Below, piece after piece: positions 22,010-33,400 of a stretch of DNA of 64,000 bases. Origin of the DNA: Symsagittifera roscoffensis (Eukaryota > Xenacoelomorpha > Acoela > Convolutidae); contig NC_087066.1 in assembly GCF_963678635.1 (NCBI RefSeq), positions 21,791,996 through 21,855,995 of the forward strand, written 5' to 3'. Within the stretch, counting starts at the first letter, position 1. Each line of letters opens with the position of its first letter. The notes under the pieces were generated by a model. That model did not search any database. It was not told the origin of the DNA and saw nothing but the letters and a program-made list of their open reading frames with translations. The translations under genes were made by a program, and so were the position numbers.

Positions 22010-24223
22010 TTCTTCAAACGTCAATGCAATCAGTGAAGAACAAGATCCCGAACTAAATTTGCAGGACACAGATATAACGGCGTACGTCGATTATCTCCAG
22101 GCAGGGGATGTCGTTCCGGGATGGGACCTCATCCATCCAAATGACCACAGCGTAAACGCAGTGAGCTTCCAAGAGGAAACGGCAGACAAACTAAAGGCGG
22201 ACGACTTGAAAGGACACCTCAATCGGGTAAAGATAGGGGACAATGATATTGTTTTCATTGCGGATACAGGGTCTCCAACGTCATTTGTCAACAATAAAAC
22301 AGCCACTACACTACAGATTACAGTGACAAATACAAGACGCATTCAGTTGAACCAAGATGACGAGGCAAATAGAATGGCATGCTATAATGGCTACAAAATT
22401 CCTACGATCGGCAGGCTGATTACACCAATAGAGTCAGGAGGGTGGACAATCAACACCGCCCCATTTATTGTGGTTGACGATAAACGGGCGAATATCTTGG
22501 GAAGAAATCTCCTACCGCAACTAGGCATACATCTTCACCAAGAAAAACCAACTGGTAAGTCAATCAATTATATAGCTGACTCAGACCAATCAGATCCAGT
22601 CATGACCAATTGGGTCAAATCAACATACCCGGGGTTGTGTACACGCATCGGACGTTCAAAAAACCATATGGTTCACACAAAGTTTCTAAACGATTTCAAG
22701 GCGCTTCAACAAAAAGGACGCAGAATTCCGATACATATTCAGGAAAAAGTTGAACAAGAAATCAAATTTTTAATTGATCAAGGCCATATTGTGAAACTTG
22801 ATAGCTGTAATGACAAACTGTTCATAAGTCAAATTGTAATAACTGTAAAGAAAGATCATACAATATAACTAGCAATGGACTCAAAACAAATTAACAAAGC
22901 GATACATAAAAACAAGTATCAAATGCCGAATATCGACGTACTCTTGGACAACGTAGCTCAATCAGCTCAAGAGGGTAATGGAAAACCAGGGACAACATAT
23001 TTTTTCACCATTGACCTTCGATATGCCGACAGTCAACTGAAATTAGATGATATAACTAAAACGCAGTGTAATTTTAGTATAATTGACGGACAAGCAACCG
23101 GCACTTATCAATTTCAAACTGGATTCTACGGGCTCACGGATATGCCCGCAGAATTCCAGAAAGCCATTAACCTAACTTTAAACAACAAAAAAGATACTTT
23201 CGCTTTTCTCGACGACATCTTGATTATATCCCACGGAACAAAAGAACAACATATCGATAAATTGAAAAGGGTTTTAGACAAGTTAGATCAAGAAAATATG
23301 GATATTTCGGTAAATAAGTGTAAATTCTGCTGTAAAGAAGTCGAATGGCTGGGTTTTGTCATAAATGAATACGGAACCATACCAATGCACAAGAAAACCG
23401 ACGCAATCACTAAACTCCACCACCCTACAACGTTCAAACAATTAAAAAGTTTTATGGGATCAGTCCACCATTTAAATAAATTTATACCAAATCTGGCTCA
23501 ACTGTGTGCACCATTGAGACCACTTTTATCATCTTCTTCAAAAATCCACTACGTTTGGGAACAAAACATGATAAGGCATTTAAAACCATCCTTACAGCGG
23601 TCCAAAACATCACAGAAAATCGACATTTCGTAAGTAATCGTGAGACAAGAATAGTGTGCGACGCAAGCCGCGATGGTATTGGAGCAGCGCTGGAACAAGA
23701 AACTCCAGATGGATGGGCTACGGTGGCATATGCCTCCAGATTTTTAAATACGTGCGAAACTAAATATTCAGTAAACGAGTTGGAACTTCTAGCTGCGGTA
23801 TGGGCCATTGATCATTTTAAATATTATCTGTATGGCCGCCGTTTTACGTTAATTACTGACCACCAAGCTTTGGTTAGTGCCCTAAACAGCAATAAAAATA
23901 ATAAAACATATCAAAGTCGCCTAACTAGATGGATTGACGGTCTCCTCCCATTTGATTTTGATATAAAACACCTTTCCGGCAGCAAAATGGGCTTAATCGA
24001 TTATATTTTGCGCCACCCGGTGGGGAAACCACAACCCCCCGCGTATTGGGACGAACATTTCGTAGTTGCACTTATTGATGATCTCATTTCTTGCCTTGAA
24101 TTTCAAGACAGCACTTTAGCTAACATTGAAATGATCGAAAAGCCAAACGGAGTTCAACGCACGTTACAGCTCTACCGGAACGAAAACTTTCCTCGTTCAG
24201 ATTCGCACGCAAAATCAACATGA
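21975..24223 (+). pseudogene. pol: Ty3/gypsy-type Pol (protease, RT, RNase H), broken
   Basis: From the A7 run the frame runs past the second zinc knuckle to an aspartic protease with DTGS (about 22264-22275). RT follows and is stopped by TAA at 22866-22868, where related elements have Lys (AAA), so one substitution would explain it. RT resumes in the same frame (22875-23633): FTIDLRYADSQL, then FLDD as the YxDD catalytic box (about 23208). A frameshift near 23550 moves RNase H to another frame (to 24223), with CDASRDGIGAAL, ELELLAAVWAI and TDHQAL as its D-E-D residues. The frame ends soon after KMGLIDYILRHPVG. The integrase expected next in gypsy order is absent, as is a 3' LTR, so the copy cannot move by itself. 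Confidence 0.88.
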
Positions 24224-25899
24224 GGCTTGGTGTTTTCTGGAAGCCCTCAATTATTTGCAAAGAAAAATATTAATGATAGTAGCGTCTCATTTGAATCGAC
24301 TTCAAACAAACAGAGTTTCCAGCCAGATTGAACCAATCAAATTAATTAAAAATTAAGTAAATAGTTTAAAAACAAAAAACAATAAAACGTTTTTTAAATG
24401 TTTCATGCAAACCATTAGCTATGCAACTTAATACCAAAAGCGCGATAAAAAATGAGCTCAAAAACGATTCTAAAAAGCAAAGACAGGTTATCAAAACTTT
24501 TGTAAACGTCCAAGGAATGATTCTAAAAAGCAAAGACAGGTTATCAAAACTTTTGTAAACCCGCAATTTTTATGGTTCCAATCATTCCTTGGACGTTCCA
24601 CCTAGAATACACATTCAGTCTAAAAAGACCGATTTTTTTTTGCAAAACAATGGTGTTTTTACAACCGACTACTTAATAGCCAAAAATATTTTTTCCAGAT
24701 AGCACTTATTTTTAATTGAAAGTTTGAGTAGTGCGGATGCAATGTCTATACCATTCACTCAAAAGTTCAAGAATTCAGATCGCAAAATGATCCTTACTTG
24801 TTGCTTGCAATGGCGAGGCAACAGTTACAGCCCAAAAGAATACGTTAAAAATATGAATGCGGTAGTTTATTAGAAGCACAAGAAGAAAGAAAAATGCAAA
24901 AATCATACCTTCGCCCAAATCAAATCAAACAATCAACATGAATTAAAACCAGAACACTTCTTTCCTTAGCAACTAAAATTTCAGAGAGGCTCACCATTCA
25001 CTTTTACTAAACGTATACCACTTTTACTAAACTTCATAAACGTACTGTCCTTGCTACAATAGACATTTCAAAGCCTTGTAGAACGATCGTACACACACTG
25101 TCTCACCATGTCACACTTTGAAACTAAATCACGACACACTGCTCTTAAGAGGCTTAGTGCATTGGATTTCCCGCTTAGCAAAGACCCCTAAAAGTTAAGA
25201 CCGAGTGTTTGACCCGACTCTTAGATTTGCCCCTTATTGCAAAAAGTCCGCTGTGTAGGCGGAGTGTAGGAGTTTAAAGGCTCAATCTTGTCAAAACAAA
25301 GTCATTTCTATTTAACTCTTAAAGCCCTGATTGGACTCATACTAGACTACACTTCCCCTTTATGGTTTCACGCTGCCATTAATACCTCTTTTAATTACCT
25401 GTAGGTTAGCTGCAATAAATTTATCGGTGTCATAACTGCTTTCTACTTCATGATTTCCACTGCCCACCTCCACAATGAAGTTGAATTTCTAATGAAAACC
25501 AACCACTCTCTCAACTGATCATTTTTTAGCTCCATTTACCGTTCCCATCATTCTAACAGTTTATTTTTCACTCTCACATAATAATTCTCCTGAAGCAAAA
25601 TAAGCCCTTCTATTTTGAATTGTTTCAAAAGAGAAACCATAGAATTTCTATCTAACCATGCAATCAATAAAAAACCACACGTAAAATTTAAATAACCGTG
25701 ACGAAGTATCATCCTTTGATTTAAAATGTTTTAAACCTATTTTAAAACTTAATCTGCCAAAGCAAGCAACAAAGTTATTTGCCGACGCCATTTCCTCTAA
25801 TGCTGTATGTGTCCCTACAACCAAAATTGAACCCTCACAACAAGCCTTCTCCAATACTAAGCGCTGTAATTTTCCTCAAATGCGGTTTGGTTATAGCGG
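24224..25899. other. Non-coding stretch after the truncated gypsy element
   Basis: No gene recognised. At 24466-24560 a ~43-bp segment starting GATTCTAAAAAGCAAAGACA is repeated directly with a 52-bp period. The intervening AACGTCCAAGGAATGATT (24505-24522) returns inverted at 24580-24597. Confidence 0.5.
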
Positions 25900-26208
25900 C
25901 TATGTGGATGGATGGTAATTGTAAAACTCTTTTAGCTTAAGTTAAAATTCTTTAAGTTCTCTTAAAAGAATCAATTTAAAAACTGTTCAGCTCACTACAG
26001 CTGTTTTTGTTCTTTTTGTCAGCCCGGAGTCGGGTTGGGCTCGTACGTCTCCAGGTTTAAAAACTTTGCTGATATGTGAATGGTGCGAAGTTTTTAGACC
26101 TGGAGACCGACGAGCTAGTGAGCTGAACTGTTTTTAAATTGATCCTTCATAAGAACTTGAAGAATTTTAAGTTGAACTAAAAGAAGTATCTACTCCCATG
26201 CATCTACC
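25900..26208. mobile_element. Foldback (long inverted repeat) element
   Basis: The outer arms 25928-25995 and 26117-26183 are inverted copies of each other (about 90 percent by eye), and the match seems to extend weakly to about 25900 and 26208. Inner arms 26039-26067 and 26088-26115 also pair (CTCCAGGTTTAAAAACTT against AAGTTTTTAGACCTGGAG). About 42 bp (25996-26037) occurs only on the left side. It is non-coding, and I found no clear target duplication. Confidence 0.7.
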
Positions 26209-28011
26209 TCTTGTAACAATTGGAAGCGCTTGTAAATAACTTTTTTCCGACTTGTTACAATGTTGGTTGAAAATTTTATTTTATGCAAGAAGAAGCCTTA
26301 ATGAAATCAGCCAACAGAGTTTGTTTACTTGAGCTTTTTGTACAGTTGCACTCAGTTTGCATGTTTGCTTCAACGAAGTATCTCTTTGATGTTCGAACTT
26401 GTTTATCAGGGCTACCAGAAATCGTAATTGATACTATGTTTTTGTGCTGTGAAGTTCAATAAAACAGCATTCAGAAACCGTTTCAAGTGTTGCAGATGTC
26501 AGATTCAACACTTTTAGTCGTGATTAGAATTTTTTTGAAAAATTGAGAAATCTATTAACCTGGTTTGAATTTACAGTTTTCAAATTGAACTACACAAAAT
26601 CTACACGCATACTTAAATGCACGGCCTTTCTATATGATATTTTAGCAATCTGCTTAGTTTTGCATCAATACACCTAATCGGGTTGTTTTATTTTCTGTAA
26701 AACACCGAATGAAAAATTTGTCTTCTGAAAAAAATTTCGAGTGCAATGTTTTTCCTCTATTGTCCATTCTAAGCTCGTTATTCGAGTGACTGCATGAAAA
26801 ATTATATTTATTCATTATTTAAAAAATTTATTTAAAAAAATTGAATGTTTTTCCTCTATTGTCCATTCTAAGCTCGTTATTCGAGTGACTGCATGAAAAA
26901 TTATATTTATTCATTATTTTAAAAATTTATATAAAAAATTTGAATAAATTTTCCATAGATTTTTTTTGGAGAAAGGCTTAGCTCCATGCTTTAATAATCA
27001 CTTTTCTGATTTTTCTCTTTTGTGACGTACTCTCTATTGCTTAGTCTAGGTCGGATTATGCGCTTGTTTACAGAATTATTTCATAATATTGAATTTTGAC
27101 GAAAATATTTGGCATTTGCTGATTTGTTTGATGGTTTTTTCTGGCGGTTTTCGTTGTAAAAGTATAGTAAATATGTCAAATTGTTCTTAATAATGCCCTC
27201 CAGCCTAGTATATATGAAAAAAATACCACCTCGGTCAGTTTCTGAGTTTGTTACTTTTTTTTGAAATTGACTTGAAAGCAATCGATATGTTTTTCAATCA
27301 TTAGGCATGCAAAAAAAGGTGCGTTCATATTTTGGTAACAGTGAACTTAGCGCTGCGTATTGTTACGAGTTGTTAATGAATAAACAAACATGCTCATGTT
27401 ATTTTTTTGCAAAAAAATGTTTATTTTTGTGGATTTTATCAATAGGGGCTATAAAGGTATTGACCCGTTTTATGACTTTTGTAGATACTTGCGGCACTGT
27501 TGACATTTTTGCGGCACTGTTGACATTTCTGTGAAACTTTGGTTTTATTTGTTTGTTTTTCGTCAGCTTGGTCTTCTTTATGTTTTCTCGCCTCATAAAT
27601 TTCATGGTGTTGTTGTTTTGACGAGCGTTTCAAGTAATTACCTATGTTTTTTGGACTTCGTCTAATTCAGAACTTTTGATTAAGCATTTTTCAATAGCAT
27701 ATTTTTCTTTACTTATTTTTGCACCAAGTGTCTTGAACTTTCATGATCGCACTTGGTTTTTGCTTTTTCTATCTTAGCGACTTTCAGAAAAACTTTGAAA
27801 CTGACTTTTTAGTTTCATTAAATATGGGTTCAACGATTAGTTTTTGATCGAAAAATTCAATAAATGCTCACAAGTGAATATTTTAAGAATAACCATGATG
27901 ATAACGTGGGTTGACCATGCTAGAAAAATTTTACAGATCCTATGTCTGGTCGAAATTTCCTCTATCTTTCAAATTTCTTCCAAACAAAATAATAAAAATT
28001 AGGAAAAAATT
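26209..28011. other. Non-coding stretch with a 99-bp direct duplication
   Basis: Mostly AT-rich DNA without a recognised gene. 26745-26843 is repeated immediately at 26844-26941 (period 99 bp, few differences). A 20-bp word GCGGCACTGTTGACATTT is doubled at about 27490-27528. Confidence 0.6.
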
Positions 28012-28019
28012 AAAAATTC

Positions 28020-28220
28020 GGCTCTTTTTCCTTTCCCCCCCACCTGCAATTTTTTACATGTAAATTTATTGACCACATTGTCCGATTGTTATGAAAATTT
28101 ACATACAGATCAATAAGGCCACGACAAACATTCTGGGTCTTCATACTTAACCTCGTAAAACCACTCGTTACACTAATATATTGAAGCTCGTGTGAGGTGG
28201 GGGGAAAAGGAAAAAGAGCC
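28020..28220 (-). mobile_element. MITE with GGCTCTTTTTCC ends
   Basis: A 201-bp element, GGCTCTTTTTCCTTT...GGAAAAAGAGCC. It is flanked by AAAAATTC (28012-28019) and AAAAATCC (28221-28228), an 8-bp duplication with one mismatch. Inside it is the inverted relative of 16301-16501. Confidence 0.82.
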
Positions 28221-28254
28221 AAAAATCCAAACAAAAAAATTATTTAAAAAAATT

Positions 28255-28480
28255 GTGGCATTGTGACGCTCCGGTAATGATGGTGCCTAGCAATCATATG
28301 ATTGCTGGTTCAAATCGCACGTGCGCTGCAATTCGTAAGGTGAGCTCTTGCAAGTAAATCATAGCTTAAAGAGCGCTGAATATATGCGCTCATGTCAAGC
28401 TAAATAATTAACCTCCGTGTTAGGCCTCCGGGCTGGTTGACTAAAAAAAACTCAATAAAAACAATAATAAATTTCCACCG
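28255..28480 (+). repeat. tRNA-derived SINE
   Basis: A tRNA-like head with B box GGTTCAAATC at 28307-28316, preceded by an A-box-like TGGTGCCTAGCA. A body follows ending GGCCTCCGGGCTGGTTGACT, then an A-rich tail (TAAAAAAAACTCAATAAAAA). Head, body and A-rich tail in that order fit a SINE. Confidence 0.6.
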
Positions 28481-30125
28481 TAAATAATAAAAAAAAATAA
28501 TTTTGTATAATTTTTTCTTGTTTTCAATATGCTTGTAAAAACGATAGGTTATGGTTGCAAAATATGCGTTTCGAACAAAATTGTTTTAATTTCGACCATA
28601 TATCTCCAGCGGTTAAAAACTTTTTGAGGATGAGTAAAAATACAATGAATTGAGGTCATATTGTTTTGCACGTTTCATTTTTGTGGTCTAGATCAATTTG
28701 ATTAACTTTTTGATCTTTTTAGCAACTTTTAACTAATTCAAATTGTTAGTGGACGATGTGCGCTTGATTCTGTTTCCTATTGTGGCTGATAGTGTTACAT
28801 GGCCAATGGGATTTCCTGTATTGTGCTCTGCAACAACGTTGAATTATGGTTTTGGCTATAATTTTTTTGAAAAGTTGTTGTGGGAAAAATTCTTGTCTTT
28901 CCCTTTTTTTCGTTCTTATTAGAAAGATTCATTTTCTTGTTTGTTTTATTCTTAGAGCCAGTTTTTGTAAGAAGTTGTAAAGCCTTTATCAGAAATGTTC
29001 TAAGATAGCGATTATTGGTCAATCCGGAATAAACGATGTGTCTCAACAAGTTCAACAGCTTCGTCAATTTTTTCATTTTTCAGCCTTATTTATTCATTGG
29101 ACAATCAATTTTTTGTTATTGTGAAAAATAGGGATTTAACGAGATTAACCAGATTTAAGCAGACTGGAAACAATTTGCAAACCAGAACACTTACTCCAAA
29201 TACATGAATGGTAGGAAGAGAAGGCTTGATTCGCTAATGATGAATTGTAAGGTGTGAAAACCTGCGTAGATCAAACTGAAGACTGCTTAATCTGAACATT
29301 CGACCCCAGGTAGCATTTTAAAAAATCCATCATCAGGTATACAAAGTAACAATTTCGTCTGACACAATGCCGTTTTCTAACCGTTTAAAAGTCGGTCTGC
29401 AAAAAAATCATACCCATAACAAGGATAGCCGGTTACTGTGCGAGTAGCACAAAATGTTCGGACCATGGTCTTTAAAAAACTAGGTTTAGAATGTTTTTTT
29501 TTCTTCAAATTAGTGTAGTTTTTTCTGCTTGATGTGATAAAAGGATCTGACGTAAAAATATAATTTACTATGACTGTCATTAACAGACAGTCATAGTAAT
29601 ATAGGCAAATTGGACACAAATTTTTGGAGAAAAATGACTAGAAAAACAAAGTTTTTTTAAAAAAGTTTTTTGAAGTTATTGGTTCCCAAAATGAAGCTAA
29701 AGAAATCCATCAAATACTTTTACTTTAATTTAGATTTTAAGATTTTAAATTAGGTATAATTCAGCTGTTGTAAGCCTGCTCGCTTGCTTTATTCGCTCGA
29801 ATTAAGACGAAAAATCAAAAATTTCAAACGGGTTTTTCTCTTTAAACGCTTCTTTTGTTATAAGAAAAAACGAATATCAGAAGTGATAATAAGGTTTGTG
29901 CAGCATGTGTGGCACCAGATCGATCAATAGCATAATTAGGGTAGAAATTGAGGAAAACTTTATAAAATACCACCAGGTCCAAACGAGGACGAAGGTTCTG
30001 TTAATTAAAAAAACTGATAAAGTATATTTTGATTCGTTAAAATAGACTACGTGGATTTTTTGAATATTGAAACACTCATTGCAGCTTACAATGCAACATT
30101 TTCATAAGATGGAAACCTTTTCTGA
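28481..30125. other. Non-coding stretch downstream of the GPCR gene
   Basis: No gene recognised. A perfect 14-bp hairpin lies at 29566-29600 (TTACTATGACTGTC paired with GACAGTCATAGTAA). Confidence 0.5.
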
Positions 30126-30131
30126 TTTATT
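30126..30131 (-). terminator. Possible polyadenylation signal of the GPCR gene
   Basis: AATAAA on the minus strand, about 30 bases past the stop codon at 30162-30164. In such AT-rich DNA it may be chance. Confidence 0.35.
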
Positions 30132-30161
30132 TGAGTTTTTTTAGCAACTGGAAAAATTAGA

Positions 30162-30446
30162 TCACACTGAAGTAGTAAATCTTCTCGCATATTTTTGCTC
30201 TGGCGTTGGTTCCAAATCGCAGAAGTGAACGTGACTAATCTTCTGATGAATTTGATTGCCACTCGGATTAGTGAGGTCTCGTAGGTCTCTTTCGGGGGCT
30301 TTCTTTGATCGGATCATGCGGATGAACTCGAGTCGGAAACTGCGACTGCCGAGGACGTAGAGGAAGAAGTTGATTGACAGGTTGAATATTGCACTCCACT
30401 GGATTATGTACGTCATCAGTTGGGCATACTTCGCCCACTTTGGATC
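30162..30446 (-). CDS. GPCR exon 5: TM7 and C-terminal tail
   Basis: Acceptor TTGATTACATTAG ends at 30447. Codes residues 291-384: ECL3 end, TM7 with NLSINFFLY (312-320), the amphipathic LGSRSFRLEFIRMI helix 8 and a ~50-residue tail ending TTSV, then TGA (30162-30164). Confidence 0.9.
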   Translation of the reverse strand, partial: DPKWAKYAQLMTYIIQWSAIFNLSINFFLYVLGSRSFRLEFIRMIRSKKAPERDLRDLTNPSGNQIHQKISHVHFCDLEPTPEQKYARRFTTSV

Positions 30447-33400
30447 CTAATGTAATCAATCATTTTAAATAATAGTTTGTTTTGAGGCACTTTTCATTGC
30501 AAAAAGTTTTTTATGACCAACAAAGTTTCGTGTTTTGAAAATGATCTCATGGAAATCGTGAGACCAGCATAGAGTTTTTATTTGAGGTCACTCCTCATGG
30601 TCATCATGGTCATACCTGGTGGTTGATGCGTGGTCTGATGTAGACAGTGAGAATGGACATGTTGACAGATGCGAGTGACGTCAGCAGGAGATAGCAGATG
30701 GACACTACCAGCAGACCCCTTGTGATAGAGTGCTCCCTACACCTGTCCATCGTGGCCATCTCAGCTGACACACAACTCGCTCTCCTCTCATTCCGGTCCC
30801 TAAACAAACCCACTGTCATAGATAATTGCCTGTACAATTTAAAAAAAAATCATCTGAAAATGAAATCAAAAACAACACATTTTTTCAAACAAAATGGTCG
30901 AAAATTTATCTCAAATATGATTTTTAATAATTTTTAGCTTTGAAAAAAAAATGTACGCTAAAACACTGTTTGACTGAATGAACCCAAACTGAAGCAAAAT
31001 GCGCATGCTAACTGATACTTATGCTAATTGCTACAACCATGTTAGCATGTTATGATACGGAGTGCAGTCTGTAATTAGAAACCACAAACCCGCGTATTCA
31101 TACTCTTCAGTAACTAGCTATAGACTATATAAGCCAATCAGAATCGAGATGAAGAGGCAAACTTACCAAAAAAAATTATGATGTGTTAGTTTCGTACACT
31201 TCATTTAGCGACTCGATTCTGGTCGGTTAATTTTGTATTAACCTACAAAAAAAAATACGCGGTTGTCTAGTCATTGCTACCTTATTTTATGTCGTTTAAA
31301 CGCTACGTACAGGTGCGGGACAGAGAAATTACACTTTTTGATTTCAACGAACAACAAACAAGGAACGAACTTTCTTTTACCAAGGTTTGGACGTTTTTTT
31401 TCCCGCAAATATATGTGATATGAATTTAATTGCAAGGACCTAGCGAAACTGATGTTTGAGAAAAAATATAAAAACTTGAAATTTAAAACGCGTTCTTCTC
31501 CAAATGGGTTGATTTTAGACAACAAAAAGATGCAGACAAAACTTGCTGATAATTTTAACATAAATTTTATGAATCGTAATAAGGCTATGATTCGTCATTT
31601 TCTAAATGAAATTATACAGTTCTGACTTCAATAATCTAGACAGAATGAATCAAATAGAAAAAATGTAACTGTTTTTCTCTGTTTGGGTTGCCTGCAGACA
31701 ATAAAATTGTTGTGCACAAAGCTTACTTAGGAGTTAAGTAGAAAAAACTGAGACGAAAAATGATGGTCGGAGTTTTAGCAAAATTAAAATGTTGCAGTTT
31801 ATTTTGCAAAAGTCGGGCCCAATTTTTACCCAAGAACCAATCATTTTGGGCTTTATTTTCAAGCATGATTTACACCAGAACTTTCGATCAATTGCTGACA
31901 AAATTACGACAAAGTGCGTTTCTTGTGCAGCTTGACAAAGTATAAAGAGGTATTACTTTTATATAGAGGCATTAAAAGTAGTTTGCGTTTGATTGACAAA
32001 AAAGTCATTTGGAATAAAAATTCCAACGTGTTGTTTTGAATGTTTTACGCAGTTTGTGGAGAAAACTCTATGTTTAACAATCTTTAATGTTTTTTTTGGC
32101 TATGTATAAAAATTACTTCGATATAGTTTTGTCGGCAACTGAACCGGGAGTTTTGGCTTAGTTATTGATATACTAAAAATTCCAAAAAGATTCATTTTTT
32201 GGGCAAAAATTTAGCCCCAAGTTTCGCGAAACGAATTACAAGCAAGCTTCTTCCTCATCAATTTTTGGTGTGAAGCCAACTCAAATGGAGAAAAACTGTT
32301 TTTAAATTTATGTTTTAACCATTCCGTCTGGATATTTGAAGTCAGCATTTTATGTATTCATGAATAATAAGAAATAATAATAGTAATAGTAATCATAATA
32401 AAATTTGTTTTAGAAGTCTGAGCAAAAGTTGTTTCCATCTTTTTTATCTAAAATCAAATCAATTCGAAAGAATGGCGTATAAAATTTGAAGTTTTGTTCA
32501 TTTTGTTCGAATAATTTAATACAGCACTGTATACTGATGACAAAAGAGCCGAATGTGCGAAAACTCTTGGCCAATCAATATGCTTAAGTTTGTCCAAAAC
32601 TGATTGAATGTAATGCAACCCAATTTGAGAAAAAGGCGTATGAAAATTTAAGTTTTGTTCATTTTGCTCGAATAATTTAAATTAGACTGAAAATCAACCA
32701 AATTTGAGAAAAAGGCGTATGAAATTTCATGTTTTGTTAATTTTGTCCGGATAATTTCAATCAGCATTGTTTTCTCATGACAGAAGAACCGAATGTGAGA
32801 AAAATCTGGGCCAATCAGCATGCTTAAATTTGTCCAAAACTGGCTGACCAAAACACTCAATGATCTAATCAAAAAAACCTCTTTTGCTAAAATAATTTTT
32901 ATGTCAAATTTTTCGCCTAGCCTCAACACTCTTTTTTGCATGCAATCTTGGTCTTTTTTAGCCCATTTTTACAAAGCAAGCTGATTAATTTGCTCACTAT
33001 CGATCCACTGAGGCATCAACATCCAAAAAGTACAGAAATTTTATTTTGAGATTTTTTTTCGCTCTAATGTTTCGACCATTCCGCGACTAATTTTTCGACC
33101 GCCGCGACTAATTTTTCGATTTTGCCGAGACTAATTTATCAACCACTGCAACTAATTTTTTGACCGCCACGATTCATTTTTCGACCATCCAGCGATTAAT
33201 TTTTTTATTATGCTGCGACTAATTTTTCGAACGCCGCGACTGTTTTTTCGATCGCCGCGACCAATTTTCCAAACATGCCGCGACTAATTTTTTCACGACC
33301 GCCACGACTAAATGTTCGACCACCGCGACTAATTTTTTGACCGTGCCGCGACTTATTTTTTGACCGTCGCGACTAATTTTTCGACCACCGCGACAAATTT

